A DNA stretch of 64,000 nt. Source: Sporomusa ovata DSM 2662. GTDB lineage: Bacteria; Bacillota; Negativicutes; Sporomusales; Sporomusaceae. Positions within the stretch are counted from its first letter, which is position 1. Each line of letters begins with the position of its first letter. The position numbers and the translations under genes are program-made. Below the pieces are notes generated by a model. The model was given only the letters and a program-made list of their open reading frames with translations, did no database searches and was not told the origin of the DNA. The DNA is taken from NCBI RefSeq assembly GCF_000445445.1, contig NZ_ASXP01000002.1, positions 1,007,001 through 1,071,000 on the forward strand, read 5' to 3'. This document shows positions 23,591-31,393 of the stretch, piece after piece.

Positions 23591-24924
23591 TGCAGCGTAT
23601 CCGGGTTAAGGCCAAAGCTGCCATTCAGTTTGTCTCGTTTAGCTTAAAGCAGCTGATGATATTAACGTGGTGGATGGCGGGCAGCCCATATAAAAGCTAT
23701 AGCGGCATTATTGCTGACGGAGCTATCAGGGCCGGAAAAACGGTGCCTATGGCTCTTTCTTTTGTGTTTTGGGCTATGCGGGAGTTTGACGGCCAGAACT
23801 TCGGTATGTGCGGTAAGTCGATTGGTTCATTTCACCGCAACGTGTGGAGCTGGTTGCGACCGGCGTTAAGGGCTAGGGGGTATACCGTACAAGAGGTACG
23901 CACTGGGCCTGAAAAGCATATTGTTATCCAGCGTAAAGGCCGCGTCAACTATTTCTACATCTTCGGCGGCAAAGACGAACGCAGTCAGGATCTGATACAA
24001 GGCATAACCTTGGCAGGTATCTACTTCGATGAAGTAGCGCTGATGCCGGAAAGCTTTGTTAATCAAGGGACTGGCCGCTGCAGCGTAACAGGGGCAAAAT
24101 TTTGGTTCAACTGCAACCCAGACGGCCCTATGCACTGGTTCAAAGTGCAATGGCTGGACAAGGCGCAGGAAAAACGCCTGCTGCACCTGCATTTCATCAT
24201 GGATGACAATCCCAGCCTGGACGAGGAAACGAAAACCCGGTACAAATCTATGTACACCGGCGTTTTCTTCCAGCGTTTTATTCTAGGCTTGTGGGTAGTT
24301 GCGCAGGGTGCCATTTATCGGGACTGCTGGTCCGATGAACTGTTATTCACAGATGAAGATATGGAACCTGGCCTAACGAATAACCCGTCCTATCGACGGT
24401 ACATTGGCGTTGATTATGGGACCGCGAACGCTACAGTATACCTTGATGTAATTGACGATGGTAAAATACTGTGGTTTGTGAATGAGTATTACTGGGACAG
24501 CCGGGATGAGAAAAACGGTTTGAAACAAAAGACAGACGGCCAATATGCCGATGATATGGAAACCTTTATCGGTACAGACGGCATAGCGCCGTCCTTTTTA
24601 ATTATCGACCCAAGCGCGGCCAGCTTTAAAGCAGAACTGCGCCGGCGCAGTCTCCGGGTACGCGAAACCGAAGAGATCATAAATGCTGATCATGTTGTGG
24701 TTGACGGTATACGCATGATGTCGTCTATGATGGTGCAGAGAAAAATGCGAATCCACAAAGAAAAATGCCCGGTATTGGTAAAACAGCTTTTGTCTTATGT
24801 TTGGGATGAAAAGGCCATTGCAAATGGTGGTAAAGAAAAGCCTGTTAAAGTTGAGGACCATGCACCGGACGCTGCCAGATACATTGTTAAAACTATGATT
24901 ACATCTAGGAGGTTAGCTGCATGA
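23581..24924 (+). CDS. terL: Terminase large subunit
   Basis: Packaging motor ATPase and nuclease, 447 residues, PBSX-type. The ATPase has the Walker A-like ADGAIRAGKT at about 45-54 and Walker B GIYFDEVALM near 145, with FNCNPDGPMHWF as the coupling motif. The RNase H-like nuclease domain has IGVDYGTANATVY near 277 and the acidic LIIDPSAASF near 341. The start overlaps the small subunit gene, and the stop overlaps the portal gene (ATGA). Confidence 0.96.
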   Translation: MSIMQRIRVKAKAAIQFVSFSLKQLMILTWWMAGSPYKSYSGIIADGAIRAGKTVPMALSFVFWAMREFDGQNFGMCGKSIGSFHRNVWSWLRPALRARGYTVQEVRTGPEKHIVIQRKGRVNYFYIFGGKDERSQDLIQGITLAGIYFDEVALMPESFVNQGTGRCSVTGAKFWFNCNPDGPMHWFKVQWLDKAQEKRLLHLHFIMDDNPSLDEETKTRYKSMYTGVFFQRFILGLWVVAQGAIYRDCWSDELLFTDEDMEPGLTNNPSYRRYIGVDYGTANATVYLDVIDDGKILWFVNEYYWDSRDEKNGLKQKTDGQYADDMETFIGTDGIAPSFLIIDPSAASFKAELRRRSLRVRETEEIINADHVVVDGIRMMSSMMVQRKMRIHKEKCPVLVKQLLSYVWDEKAIANGGKEKPVKVEDHAPDAARYIVKTMITSRRLAA

Positions 24925-26747
24925 AGAAAAAGCGAAAACCGACCCGCACTAATGATGCGGTTAAAACAAAAGATGCATTCCGCAACCAGATGGCGCGGCT
25001 GGGCTTCGGCACGCCAAACCTCTTGGAGGCTACTGAGTACCCACTGACACGGCTAACTCAAAACTGGCAGCTCCTAAACAGCCTGTACCGCTCGCACTGG
25101 CTTATCCGACGCATTATTGACGTAGTACCAGGCGACATGTTGAAAAACTGGATTAAGATTACAAGCCAGATGCCACCGGACGCACTGAAACGATTTGATA
25201 CGCTTGTACGCAAGACCCAACTGAAAAAGCGATTGCTCGAAGGCTTACGTTGGGGCCGTTTGTACGGTGGAGCTGCCGGCGTAATTCTCATAGAAGGGCA
25301 GGGTGATATGTTAGCTGAGCCGCTTGATCTGGATACGGTAATGCCGGGCACGTTTAAAGGGCTGCTGGTACTGGACCGCTGGTCTGGAATTACGCCGTTA
25401 TCTGCAGAACTGGTCACGGATCTGAACGATCCAGATTTTGGCCTGCCGGCCCGATATATTATATCGACTGAAACAATTAGCCGAGGTATAGAGGTCCATC
25501 ACAGCCGGATAGTTCGTTTCACTGGCCGGGATTTACCTTTCTGGGAAAAGCAGCAGGAAATGTATTGGGGTGCATCCGAGGTTGAGCATGTATTTGACGA
25601 ACTGAAAAAGCGTGATAATACTAGTTGGAATATAGCCAGCCTAGTATTCAATGCCAATATCCGAGTCATGAAATACGAGGATTTGGCGCAGATATTTACA
25701 ACACTTGACGAGCAGGCTATACAGGATATTTATAATATCGTTCAGGCGCAAAATTGGCTCATGAGCAACACGGGGACGCAATTACTTGGGAAAAACGATG
25801 ACTTTCAGACCTTCCAATATGCCTTTAGTGGCCTGGATAAAGTGTATGAGAATTTCATGCTGGATTTAGCTGGAGCAGCAGAAATGCCGGTTACAAAGTT
25901 GTTTGGCCGTTCCCCCGCCGGGTTAAATGCTACAGGTGAGAGTGACATGCAGAATTATGATGATGGCATAGAGGAAAAGCAAGAGTCCTATTTGCGCTCG
26001 CCGCTGGATAAGCTGCTGCCTATATTGTTTATGTCTGAGTTTGGGGCTATACCGGATGATCTGGATTACCAGTTCAATAAGGTACGCACGCCGAGTGCTA
26101 AAGAAAACACGGATCTTGCAAGTACCAGAACCACGGCGGTAAAAGACGTGTATGACAGTGGTTTAGTTAGTCAAAAGATTGCTCTCAAAGAGCTACGTCA
26201 GATGTCTGATGAGACCGGCATGTGGACGAATATCACGGATGAGGATATTGAAAAGGCCGATGATACCACACAGCAAGGCGAAATGCTGCCGGATTTAAAT
26301 GATCTGGGCTTACAAGATCAGAGGCTGACAACTGATGCAGATTTCAAGGAGGAAGATCACCCAAGGGACAAGAATGGTAAATTTGGTAATGGCGGCGAAA
26401 GTTCACAACATCAGAGACCATCAATTAAAGTCAGTGAGAATGGTGCTAATAAATTTAGCAGAGGTTTTAGTAAAAACAATCTTAAAGTACATATGGATAA
26501 GCACAATCATGAATATCCGGGTATGAGTGCGCAGCAATATGAGAAACGAGCTCTTGATCTGGTTCAAAAACCGGTAGGCGGCGATATCCATGGCCATGCT
26601 AATACTAAAGAGCAAGTGGTTCGATACGATGCTAAAGAAAATGACTTCGTAAAAGGAAAGCCAGACATTGGTATCGCCACAATGTTTAAACCTAAAGACG
26701 GAATGGATTATTATATTCGCGAGAAAAAGCGCGACAAAAATGATTGA
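24921..26747 (+). CDS. DUF1073-type portal protein with C-terminal toxin-like domain
   Basis: The first ~460 of 608 residues form a DUF1073-type portal (LIRRIIDVVPGDMLKNWIKI, RWGRLYGGAAGVILIEGQ, VTKLFGRSPAGLNATGESDMQNYDD), the ring through which DNA enters the head. Near 475 comes the linker-like DHPRDKNGKFGNGG, common before extra domains in phage head proteins. Residues ~500-608 form another domain with HMDKHNHEYPGMSAQQYEKRAL, then QVVRYDAKENDFVKG and MFKPKDGMDYYI, the helix then K/H-R-strand order of colicin D/BECR-fold RNases. The tail is more A/T-rich. Toxin activity is inferred. Confidence 0.85.
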   Translation: MKKKRKPTRTNDAVKTKDAFRNQMARLGFGTPNLLEATEYPLTRLTQNWQLLNSLYRSHWLIRRIIDVVPGDMLKNWIKITSQMPPDALKRFDTLVRKTQLKKRLLEGLRWGRLYGGAAGVILIEGQGDMLAEPLDLDTVMPGTFKGLLVLDRWSGITPLSAELVTDLNDPDFGLPARYIISTETISRGIEVHHSRIVRFTGRDLPFWEKQQEMYWGASEVEHVFDELKKRDNTSWNIASLVFNANIRVMKYEDLAQIFTTLDEQAIQDIYNIVQAQNWLMSNTGTQLLGKNDDFQTFQYAFSGLDKVYENFMLDLAGAAEMPVTKLFGRSPAGLNATGESDMQNYDDGIEEKQESYLRSPLDKLLPILFMSEFGAIPDDLDYQFNKVRTPSAKENTDLASTRTTAVKDVYDSGLVSQKIALKELRQMSDETGMWTNITDEDIEKADDTTQQGEMLPDLNDLGLQDQRLTTDADFKEEDHPRDKNGKFGNGGESSQHQRPSIKVSENGANKFSRGFSKNNLKVHMDKHNHEYPGMSAQQYEKRALDLVQKPVGGDIHGHANTKEQVVRYDAKENDFVKGKPDIGIATMFKPKDGMDYYIREKKRDKND

Positions 26748-26772
26748 TTTATTGTCCGATGTAGGTTATACT
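26744..26772 (+). promoter_or_regulatory. Promoter for the putative immunity genes
   Basis: TTGATT (26744-26749), 17 bases, TATACT (26767-26772), straddling the portal stop codon and just upstream of the CPCC gene. It would allow expression of 26803-27179 without the late promoter, for example in the lysogen. Confidence 0.65.
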
Positions 26773-26802
26773 AAAATCTTACAAAAACAGGAGGCGATGC
26801 CG

Positions 26803-26997
26803 ATGGCGGGAAAATATAAATGCGCATGCTGTGGGAATGAAACTATCACTGAACCGGATTTTTATGAAATTTGTCCCGTGTGCGGTTGGGAAGATGATGG
26901 AGTACAGCGAGAAGACCCCGACTACAAAGGTGGAGCAAATCAAATGAGCCTGAACGAAGCACGAGAAGCATATAGAAAAGGACTGCCGGTACAGTGA
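26803..26997 (+). CDS. CPCC-family cysteine-rich protein, candidate immunity protein
   Basis: A 64-residue protein of the cysteine-rich CPCC type: KYKCACCGNETITEPDFYEICPVCGWEDDGVQ, with four cysteines that should form a zinc site, and the usual GGANQMSLNEAREAYRKGL helix. CAGGAGG (26788-26794) favours ATG 26803. Members of this family are often found next to toxin or contact-inhibition genes, and here it directly follows the toxin-like portal tail with its own promoter. An immunity role is an inference. It overlaps the next gene by four bases. Confidence 0.8.
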   Translation: MAGKYKCACCGNETITEPDFYEICPVCGWEDDGVQREDPDYKGGANQMSLNEAREAYRKGLPVQ

Positions 26998-27179
26998 GTG
27001 GTATGACTGAAGATAAAGTGGTAAATTGTCCCCTTCTGGATAAACATATCGAGGACGGTTTATGCTTGGATATTATACTAGCTGGTAATGGAGAATTAAA
27101 AAAAGAGGCTGTCCCCGAAGTATCAGATTGGGAAAAGGCAAAGCATGTTTGTCCTGGTTGTCAGGCATATTATAAATAA
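26994..27179 (+). CDS. Small cysteine protein after the CPCC gene
   Basis: A 61-residue protein starting at GTG 26994, overlapping the CPCC stop, with AAAGGA ten bases upstream. The pattern NCPLLDKHIEDGLCLDIILAGNGELKKE ... VCPGCQAYYK, with two cysteine pairs at the ends, recurs in small uncharacterised bacterial proteins and suggests a metal site. It shares the promoter and terminator of the CPCC gene, so it may be a second accessory of that cassette. The function is unknown. An ATG at 27003 is an alternative start. Confidence 0.65.
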   Translation: MSGMTEDKVVNCPLLDKHIEDGLCLDIILAGNGELKKEAVPEVSDWEKAKHVCPGCQAYYK

Positions 27180-27195
27180 ATTAACGTTAGAAATT

Positions 27196-27222
27196 AACCG
27201 TCCATATAGGGCGGTTTTCTTT
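27196..27222 (+). terminator. Terminator closing the immunity cassette
   Basis: AACCGTCC (27196-27203) pairs with GGGCGGTT (27209-27216; one wobble) around loop ATATA, followed by TTCTTT. It separates the two small cysteine genes from the MuF gene inside the late operon. Confidence 0.75.
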
Positions 27223-27246
27223 ATGCCTATTTTGAGGAGGGCGATC

Positions 27247-28083
27247 ATGAAACCTGAAGGCTGGCAAGCCCAGCGACGTATAGAAACGGATTATGATCGG
27301 GCCATTCGTCGCCTGATACAACGCACCTGGCAGATTATCGGTATTGATCCGGACTTATTGAGTCCCTGGGACTTTGTTCGTCGGCTGGAACGTTTGGCCA
27401 ATACGGGTAGCTTCGATCATTTTGCATTAGCTACAGCTAAGAGAATGATTACACAGACATTCTTCGATACGGCGCAGACATGGCGGGAAGCGGCGCGCGG
27501 TGGCTCAAAGGGCCGCTTGATATACGAGGTGCTACGTCAAGAAATGCAAGGCCCTGTTGGTAATATGGTGTATGTGCTCATCGACCGCAACGCCGGAATC
27601 ATACGAAGTATGCCGTTTGATCTGGCCAGCCAAGCGACATTGTATATTCAAGAACAGACTGCAGAAGGAAAACGCCCAGAACAGATTGCGCAGGAACTGC
27701 TGCAAAAATTCCCGCACATGTCGGCTAAGAAAGCGGCTTTAATTGCGCGTACAGAGGCCAGCAAGTCGCATACAGCCCTTATTCAAGCCAGGTCGGATAG
27801 ATTAGGCTTAGCCTGGTACGTGTGGCGTACAAGCCAAGACGGGCGCGTTAGAAGTAGCCATAAGCACATGGAGGGCGTGTTATGCCGGTTCGACACTCCC
27901 CCGTCACCTGAATTACTGGCCGATGAAAAGAACGTCGGCAGCTACAACGCCGGCGAGATTTATAATTGCCGGTGCTACCCGGAGCCGTTAATCGATATTA
28001 CCGATATATCTTGGCCGCATAAGGTACATTATGGTGGTCAGATTGTAAGAATGAGCAAAGAACAGTTTAGAAAGGTAGCGTGA
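27247..28083 (+). CDS. Phage head morphogenesis protein, MuF/SPP1 gp7 type
   Basis: A minor head protein of 278 residues that binds the portal and enters or completes the procapsid. The C-terminal MuF domain is clear: LIARTEASKSHTALIQAR, then WRTSQDGRVRSSHKHMEGVLCRF and the end motif AGEIYNCRCYPEPLI. The ATG 27247 follows GAGGAGGG. Codons upstream in frame run through the terminator at 27196 and are not credible. In related phages the MuF gene directly follows the portal; here a small cassette has been inserted between them. Confidence 0.9.
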   Translation: MKPEGWQAQRRIETDYDRAIRRLIQRTWQIIGIDPDLLSPWDFVRRLERLANTGSFDHFALATAKRMITQTFFDTAQTWREAARGGSKGRLIYEVLRQEMQGPVGNMVYVLIDRNAGIIRSMPFDLASQATLYIQEQTAEGKRPEQIAQELLQKFPHMSAKKAALIARTEASKSHTALIQARSDRLGLAWYVWRTSQDGRVRSSHKHMEGVLCRFDTPPSPELLADEKNVGSYNAGEIYNCRCYPEPLIDITDISWPHKVHYGGQIVRMSKEQFRKVA

Positions 28084-28085
28084 AT

Positions 28086-28322
28086 ATGGATTCGTCATAC
28101 AAGCCAAGGAGAGTAACGGAAGTATTGCGCGGGGATAAATGGGTCAAGGTTTCTTGTCTTGGTCAAGTTGCGAAGGGTGATGTTTTTCGAATGACAGAGC
28201 TAACAGGCGAACCTGTTTTAGAAGCAGGTTCTTCAGGTATTATGATTGCCATGGATTGTCCTTTTCTCGCAGATAACGGTAGATGGACTATAGAATGTAA
28301 AGAACACGTATTAGATAAATAA
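28086..28322 (+). CDS. Small hypothetical protein in the head module
   Basis: A 78-residue protein with MDSSYKPRRVTEVLRGDKWVKVSCLGQVAKGDVFRMTE and PFLADNGRWTIECKEHVLDK, a pattern of short beta strands suggesting a small barrel. AAAGG at 28071-28075 favours ATG 28086 over GTG 28080. It overlaps nothing and is followed by a mini-frame and hairpin at 28342. Similar small proteins occur between MuF and protease genes in myoviruses of Bacillota. The function is unknown. Confidence 0.65.
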   Translation: MDSSYKPRRVTEVLRGDKWVKVSCLGQVAKGDVFRMTELTGEPVLEAGSSGIMIAMDCPFLADNGRWTIECKEHVLDK

Positions 28323-28341
28323 CATAGAGGAGGTGTGCCCA

Positions 28342-28387
28342 ATGTGTTGGCATAAGCCGTAAGCCGCTTAGAAGCGGTTATTTTTAT
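28342..28387 (+). other. Six-codon mini-frame plus terminator-like hairpin
   Basis: GAGGAGGTG is followed by ATG 28342, which opens MCWHKP and stops at TAA 28360-28362. The stop lies in the 5' arm of a hairpin (AAGCCGCT with AGCGGTT around TAGA) followed by TATTTTTATG. A related arrangement stands at 47185-47222, and the bases GCGGTTATTTTTATGC are identical in both. It may be a translation-controlled attenuator ahead of the protease/scaffold gene. Confidence 0.5.
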
Positions 28388-28407
28388 GCCTGAAAGGAGG
28401 TGCTATA

Positions 28408-29589
28408 TTGCGAGCGTTTTACGGGACAAGGTTCAGTCCCAATATGACCAAGACCCCGGAAGGATTCCTAGTATGTCACAATGTGCCCATTGCCCGGACC
28501 GGTTGGCAGGACTATCTACCGCGAGAAATCGGTCTGCCGGGTGACAGTTCGGTCAAGGTATACCGGTCAGAGGAAGAAGTATTTTCCCCGGCTACTATTG
28601 CCAGTTTTGAAGGTAAGCCAGCTACAGATGATCATCCCGCGCAAGATGTCAGACCGGATAATATCGCTGCATACGGCAAGGGCCATGCTCAAAATGTACA
28701 CAGGGGAAATGGTGATTTGTCTGACATGCTGCTTGCGGATTTGATTATTACGGACCCTATTCTGATATCCGAGATTGAAGCCGGAAAGCGGGAAGTATCC
28801 TGCGGTTATGACTGCAACTATGTGCCCCGTGATGATGGACAGGGATATGATCAGGTTGGTATATGTGGGAATCATGTGGCCGTGGTAGAAAGGGGCCGCG
28901 CTGGGCCGCAGGTTGCTATACGAGATTCGAAACCAAAAACACGAGGAGGAAAAAAGATGAAGATTGACAGGGATACGCTTTTAGGAAAAATTCTCAAGGC
29001 CTTTTCTCAGGATGCCGATCCGGAGGAACTGGCGGCCGCTCATGAGATGCTGGGCGAGAAAAAAGAGCCAGTCAGAGATGAAGAACTACACAGCGAGCAG
29101 AGCGAGGAGAATTTTAACGCTCAAATCTTAGCAGCTATCAAGGCCCTGCAGGCTGATGTAGCCGAACTCAAAGCCGGAAAAACAGTACCAGAGGCCAAGG
29201 ACGCGCTTTCCGAACTGGAAGAGGAAATGACCAACGGCAAGCCTGATGAAACGACTACCGACGAAACTGCTGAGGAAAGTGTCACTATTCCCGCGGAGGA
29301 AATGGAAAACCAAGACGGCTCTAAGGTTATGGATAAAGCAGCTATATTGGCAACCATCAAGGCCGTAAAACCTATCATTGCGGGATTGCCTGCTGCCGAG
29401 CGTAAGAAAGCCAGCGACGCTTTGACTAAGGAACTTCGGGCTGCTATGCAAAAGCCAGCTCCTACTCAGGATGCCTATACTGAAATCCTTAAACGCCAAA
29501 GGGTGGCGGACTCCCAAGCAGCCACGCAAGGGGACTATGGCAAGAATTGCGCTAAGCATAATCCACACATGAAAAGGGAGGGTAAATAA
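28408..29589 (+). CDS. DUF2213 prohead protease-scaffold fusion
   Basis: A 393-residue protein starting at TTG 28408 after AAAGGAGGTG. Residues 1-175 match the DUF2213 group of phage maturation proteases (FLVCHNVPIARTGWQDYLPREI, SFEGKPATDDHP, VSCGYDCNYVPRDDGQGYDQVGICGNHVAVV). The remainder is charged and helical, as in scaffolds (EEELHSEQSEENFNAQILAAIKALQADVAELK and QAATQGDYGKNCAKHNPHMKREGK at the end). An internal start at 28957 may give the scaffold alone. It lies just before the decoration and capsid genes. Confidence 0.85.
   Translation: MRAFYGTRFSPNMTKTPEGFLVCHNVPIARTGWQDYLPREIGLPGDSSVKVYRSEEEVFSPATIASFEGKPATDDHPAQDVRPDNIAAYGKGHAQNVHRGNGDLSDMLLADLIITDPILISEIEAGKREVSCGYDCNYVPRDDGQGYDQVGICGNHVAVVERGRAGPQVAIRDSKPKTRGGKKMKIDRDTLLGKILKAFSQDADPEELAAAHEMLGEKKEPVRDEELHSEQSEENFNAQILAAIKALQADVAELKAGKTVPEAKDALSELEEEMTNGKPDETTTDETAEESVTIPAEEMENQDGSKVMDKAAILATIKAVKPIIAGLPAAERKKASDALTKELRAAMQKPAPTQDAYTEILKRQRVADSQAATQGDYGKNCAKHNPHMKREGK
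28957..29589 (+). CDS. Internal in-frame start giving a separate scaffold protein
   Basis: ATG 28957 is preceded by an excellent ribosome site, GAGGAGGA (28943-28950), inside the protease-scaffold gene and in the same frame. It falls exactly at the junction of the protease and scaffold parts. It would produce a 210-residue scaffold beginning MKIDRDTLLGKILKAFSQ, with an Ala/Glu-rich coiled-coil centre. This is the same logic as lambda C/Nu3. Expression from the internal start is inferred from the ribosome site. Confidence 0.65.
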   Translation: MKIDRDTLLGKILKAFSQDADPEELAAAHEMLGEKKEPVRDEELHSEQSEENFNAQILAAIKALQADVAELKAGKTVPEAKDALSELEEEMTNGKPDETTTDETAEESVTIPAEEMENQDGSKVMDKAAILATIKAVKPIIAGLPAAERKKASDALTKELRAAMQKPAPTQDAYTEILKRQRVADSQAATQGDYGKNCAKHNPHMKREGK

Positions 29590-30101
29590 TGCCTGGTAAA
29601 GTAATAGGAATTTCTTTTAATTACGGGTATCCTGGTACGATTTCCCGCATGGGAGATGAAATTAGCCGGACACGCCCCATGAAAGCCGAAACCGATGATA
29701 TCTATTTTGGCGATCCGGTTATAGTTAGCGCCGACGGTACGACACAGAAATTTGGTGCCAGCGATACCGCCGCCGCATTTGCGGGTGTAGCTATGCGCAA
29801 GATTAAAGGTGCCACGCAGTATTTGGCACAAAACAGGGCTTTCTATACTGGTCAGGAGCCGGTAGATATATTAGAGCGTGGTGGCGTAACTGTTAATGTA
29901 AATGTCGGTACGCCGACTATCGGGGGCGCAGTATATATCCGTACTGTGGCTAATGCTGGTATTCCTGCGGGTGTTGTGGGTGGATTTGAGGCTGCTGCCG
30001 ATGGCACGAACACGATACAGCTCACAAACGCCAAATGGGCCACGCTCAAGGATGCTAACAGTGTAGCAGAATTAACTATCTTAACCCGGCAGAGCGTATA
30101 A
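29589..30101 (+). CDS. Capsid decoration/cement-type protein
   Basis: A 170-residue, Gly/Ala/Thr/Val-rich beta protein: FGDPVIVSADGTTQKFGASDTAAAFAGVAMRKIK ... GGVTVNVNVGTPTIGGAVYIRT ... GFEAAADGTNTIQLTNAKW. This pattern and the position between scaffold and major capsid fit the structural cement proteins of DUF2213/DUF2184-type head modules. It starts at ATG 29589, overlapping the last base of the scaffold stop. It probably sits on the outside of the head and stiffens it. Confidence 0.78.
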   Translation: MPGKVIGISFNYGYPGTISRMGDEISRTRPMKAETDDIYFGDPVIVSADGTTQKFGASDTAAAFAGVAMRKIKGATQYLAQNRAFYTGQEPVDILERGGVTVNVNVGTPTIGGAVYIRTVANAGIPAGVVGGFEAAADGTNTIQLTNAKWATLKDANSVAELTILTRQSV

Positions 30102-30113
30102 GGAGGAATTGCA

Positions 30114-31133
30114 TTGAAAAAAACATACACGCTTGATAGTATCCCTGGTATTCCGCGCGGCTACGGCGGTATGCGTCCGATGACTATGGACGCTGCTGCT
30201 ATTTCTGGCGGCAATGCTTTTTTAGTAAGCGAATTAGAAAAACTCGACCCGACATTATTGGAACCACTGTCTAGTTCAACCTATGCAAGGGATATTCCAA
30301 TAGAAAGTGGCGGTGGCTGGGTAGAAACTACGTCGGTAATGAATGTTGATTATGCGGTAAGTGGTGGCCAGGCTGATGCGGTTGGCGGAGTGCAAAACAA
30401 TGTGCGCTTAATCCAGGCGAATCTGGGTAAGGATCTGTTTAAAGTATTTCCGTATGAAGTTGGTCTTAAAATTAAGTTTGTCGATATGGAACGCGGCAAA
30501 GTTACCGGCCGGAGCTTGGAGCAAATTTATGATGACGGAATTCGACTGGACTGGGACAAATATATGGACATTAACACTTATAAAGGGCAAGCTGCTTACG
30601 GTACATACGGTTTGCTCAATCTTTCCGAAGTAACGGCTGGTTCTGTGGCTCAGAATGCAGCTGGCACGTCCACCTTATGGAAAAATAAAACACCAGATGA
30701 AATTTTGAACGATGTTAACCAAGGTATTACGGCTGCTTGGACAGCATCGCAGTATGATCAGGCAGCCGTCGCTAATCACATTCTGATTGACCCTGCAAAC
30801 TATGCGTATATCGCGAGTACAAAAGTATCCGGTCAGGCGGACAAGACTATATTGTCTTTTCTACTTGATAACAATATGGCGAAGGAAAAGGGTTCTGATC
30901 TATTTATAGGAGATTGCCGGTGGTGCTTAGGTGCTGGTGCAGGCGGTACAAATCGCATGGTAATTTATGTAAACACAAAACGATTTATTAAAGCTCCTGT
31001 GCCTGTATCCCTCTCCCGAGTGATGACTCAGCCTAATGTATCTACTGCCAGCTATGATAGTCTGTATGTAGGTAATGTAGGGGAAATACAGGTTAGATAT
31101 ACGCAGCCTATCCGCTACGCGGACGGAATTTAA
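30114..31133 (+). CDS. Major capsid protein (DUF2184-like)
   Basis: A 339-residue protein with the start region AISGGNAFLVSELEKLDPTLLEPLSSSTYARDIPIESGGGWVETTSVMNVDY, and an HK97-fold-like body (IQANLGKDLFKVFPYEVGLKIKF, DDGIRLDWDKYMDINTYKG, HILIDPANYAYIAS). It matches the DUF2184 capsid family that accompanies DUF2213 proteases. It starts at TTG 30114 after AGGAGG. It follows the cement gene and precedes the head-tail connector genes, the normal place for the shell protein. Confidence 0.88.
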   Translation: MKKTYTLDSIPGIPRGYGGMRPMTMDAAAISGGNAFLVSELEKLDPTLLEPLSSSTYARDIPIESGGGWVETTSVMNVDYAVSGGQADAVGGVQNNVRLIQANLGKDLFKVFPYEVGLKIKFVDMERGKVTGRSLEQIYDDGIRLDWDKYMDINTYKGQAAYGTYGLLNLSEVTAGSVAQNAAGTSTLWKNKTPDEILNDVNQGITAAWTASQYDQAAVANHILIDPANYAYIASTKVSGQADKTILSFLLDNNMAKEKGSDLFIGDCRWCLGAGAGGTNRMVIYVNTKRFIKAPVPVSLSRVMTQPNVSTASYDSLYVGNVGEIQVRYTQPIRYADGI

Positions 31134-31145
31134 GGAGGATTTTTG

Positions 31146-31391
31146 ATGAGAATATTCACAAAAAAATCATTTGAGTTTAAAAACGCGGACGGGGAAGCAG
31201 TAGTTACCCGTCCGCTTGATTTTGCTGAGGTGCCGGATTGGGTAACATTAGATCCTATTTTTGTGTGGGGTAAAAAAGACGGTGATATCACAGTAACGGA
31301 AACGGCTAAAGAAGAAGGGGCAGCCGAAAAGGCAGCAGAAGACACCGACGCAGACGCTAAAGCCAAGGCTGCTGCCAATAAGGGTAAATAA
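31146..31391 (+). CDS. Small head protein with acidic, alanine-rich tail
   Basis: An 81-residue protein. The first 50 residues are a compact beta unit (MRIFTKKSFEFKNADGEAVVTRPLDFAEVPDWVTLDPIFVWGKKDG); the rest is an Ala/Glu/Asp/Lys low-complexity tail. It starts at ATG 31146 with AAGGAGG ahead. Genes of this type between the capsid and DUF4054 connector are common in myophages of Bacillota. Its role is unknown, possibly a head-vertex or hinge protein. Confidence 0.7.
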   Translation: MRIFTKKSFEFKNADGEAVVTRPLDFAEVPDWVTLDPIFVWGKKDGDITVTETAKEEGAAEKAAEDTDADAKAKAAANKGK

Positions 31392-31393
31392 TC

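Noticed and set aside
26668..26802. Longer start for the CPCC gene
   Set aside because: It would overlap the end of the portal gene and include its own promoter; the ribosome site favours ATG 26803.
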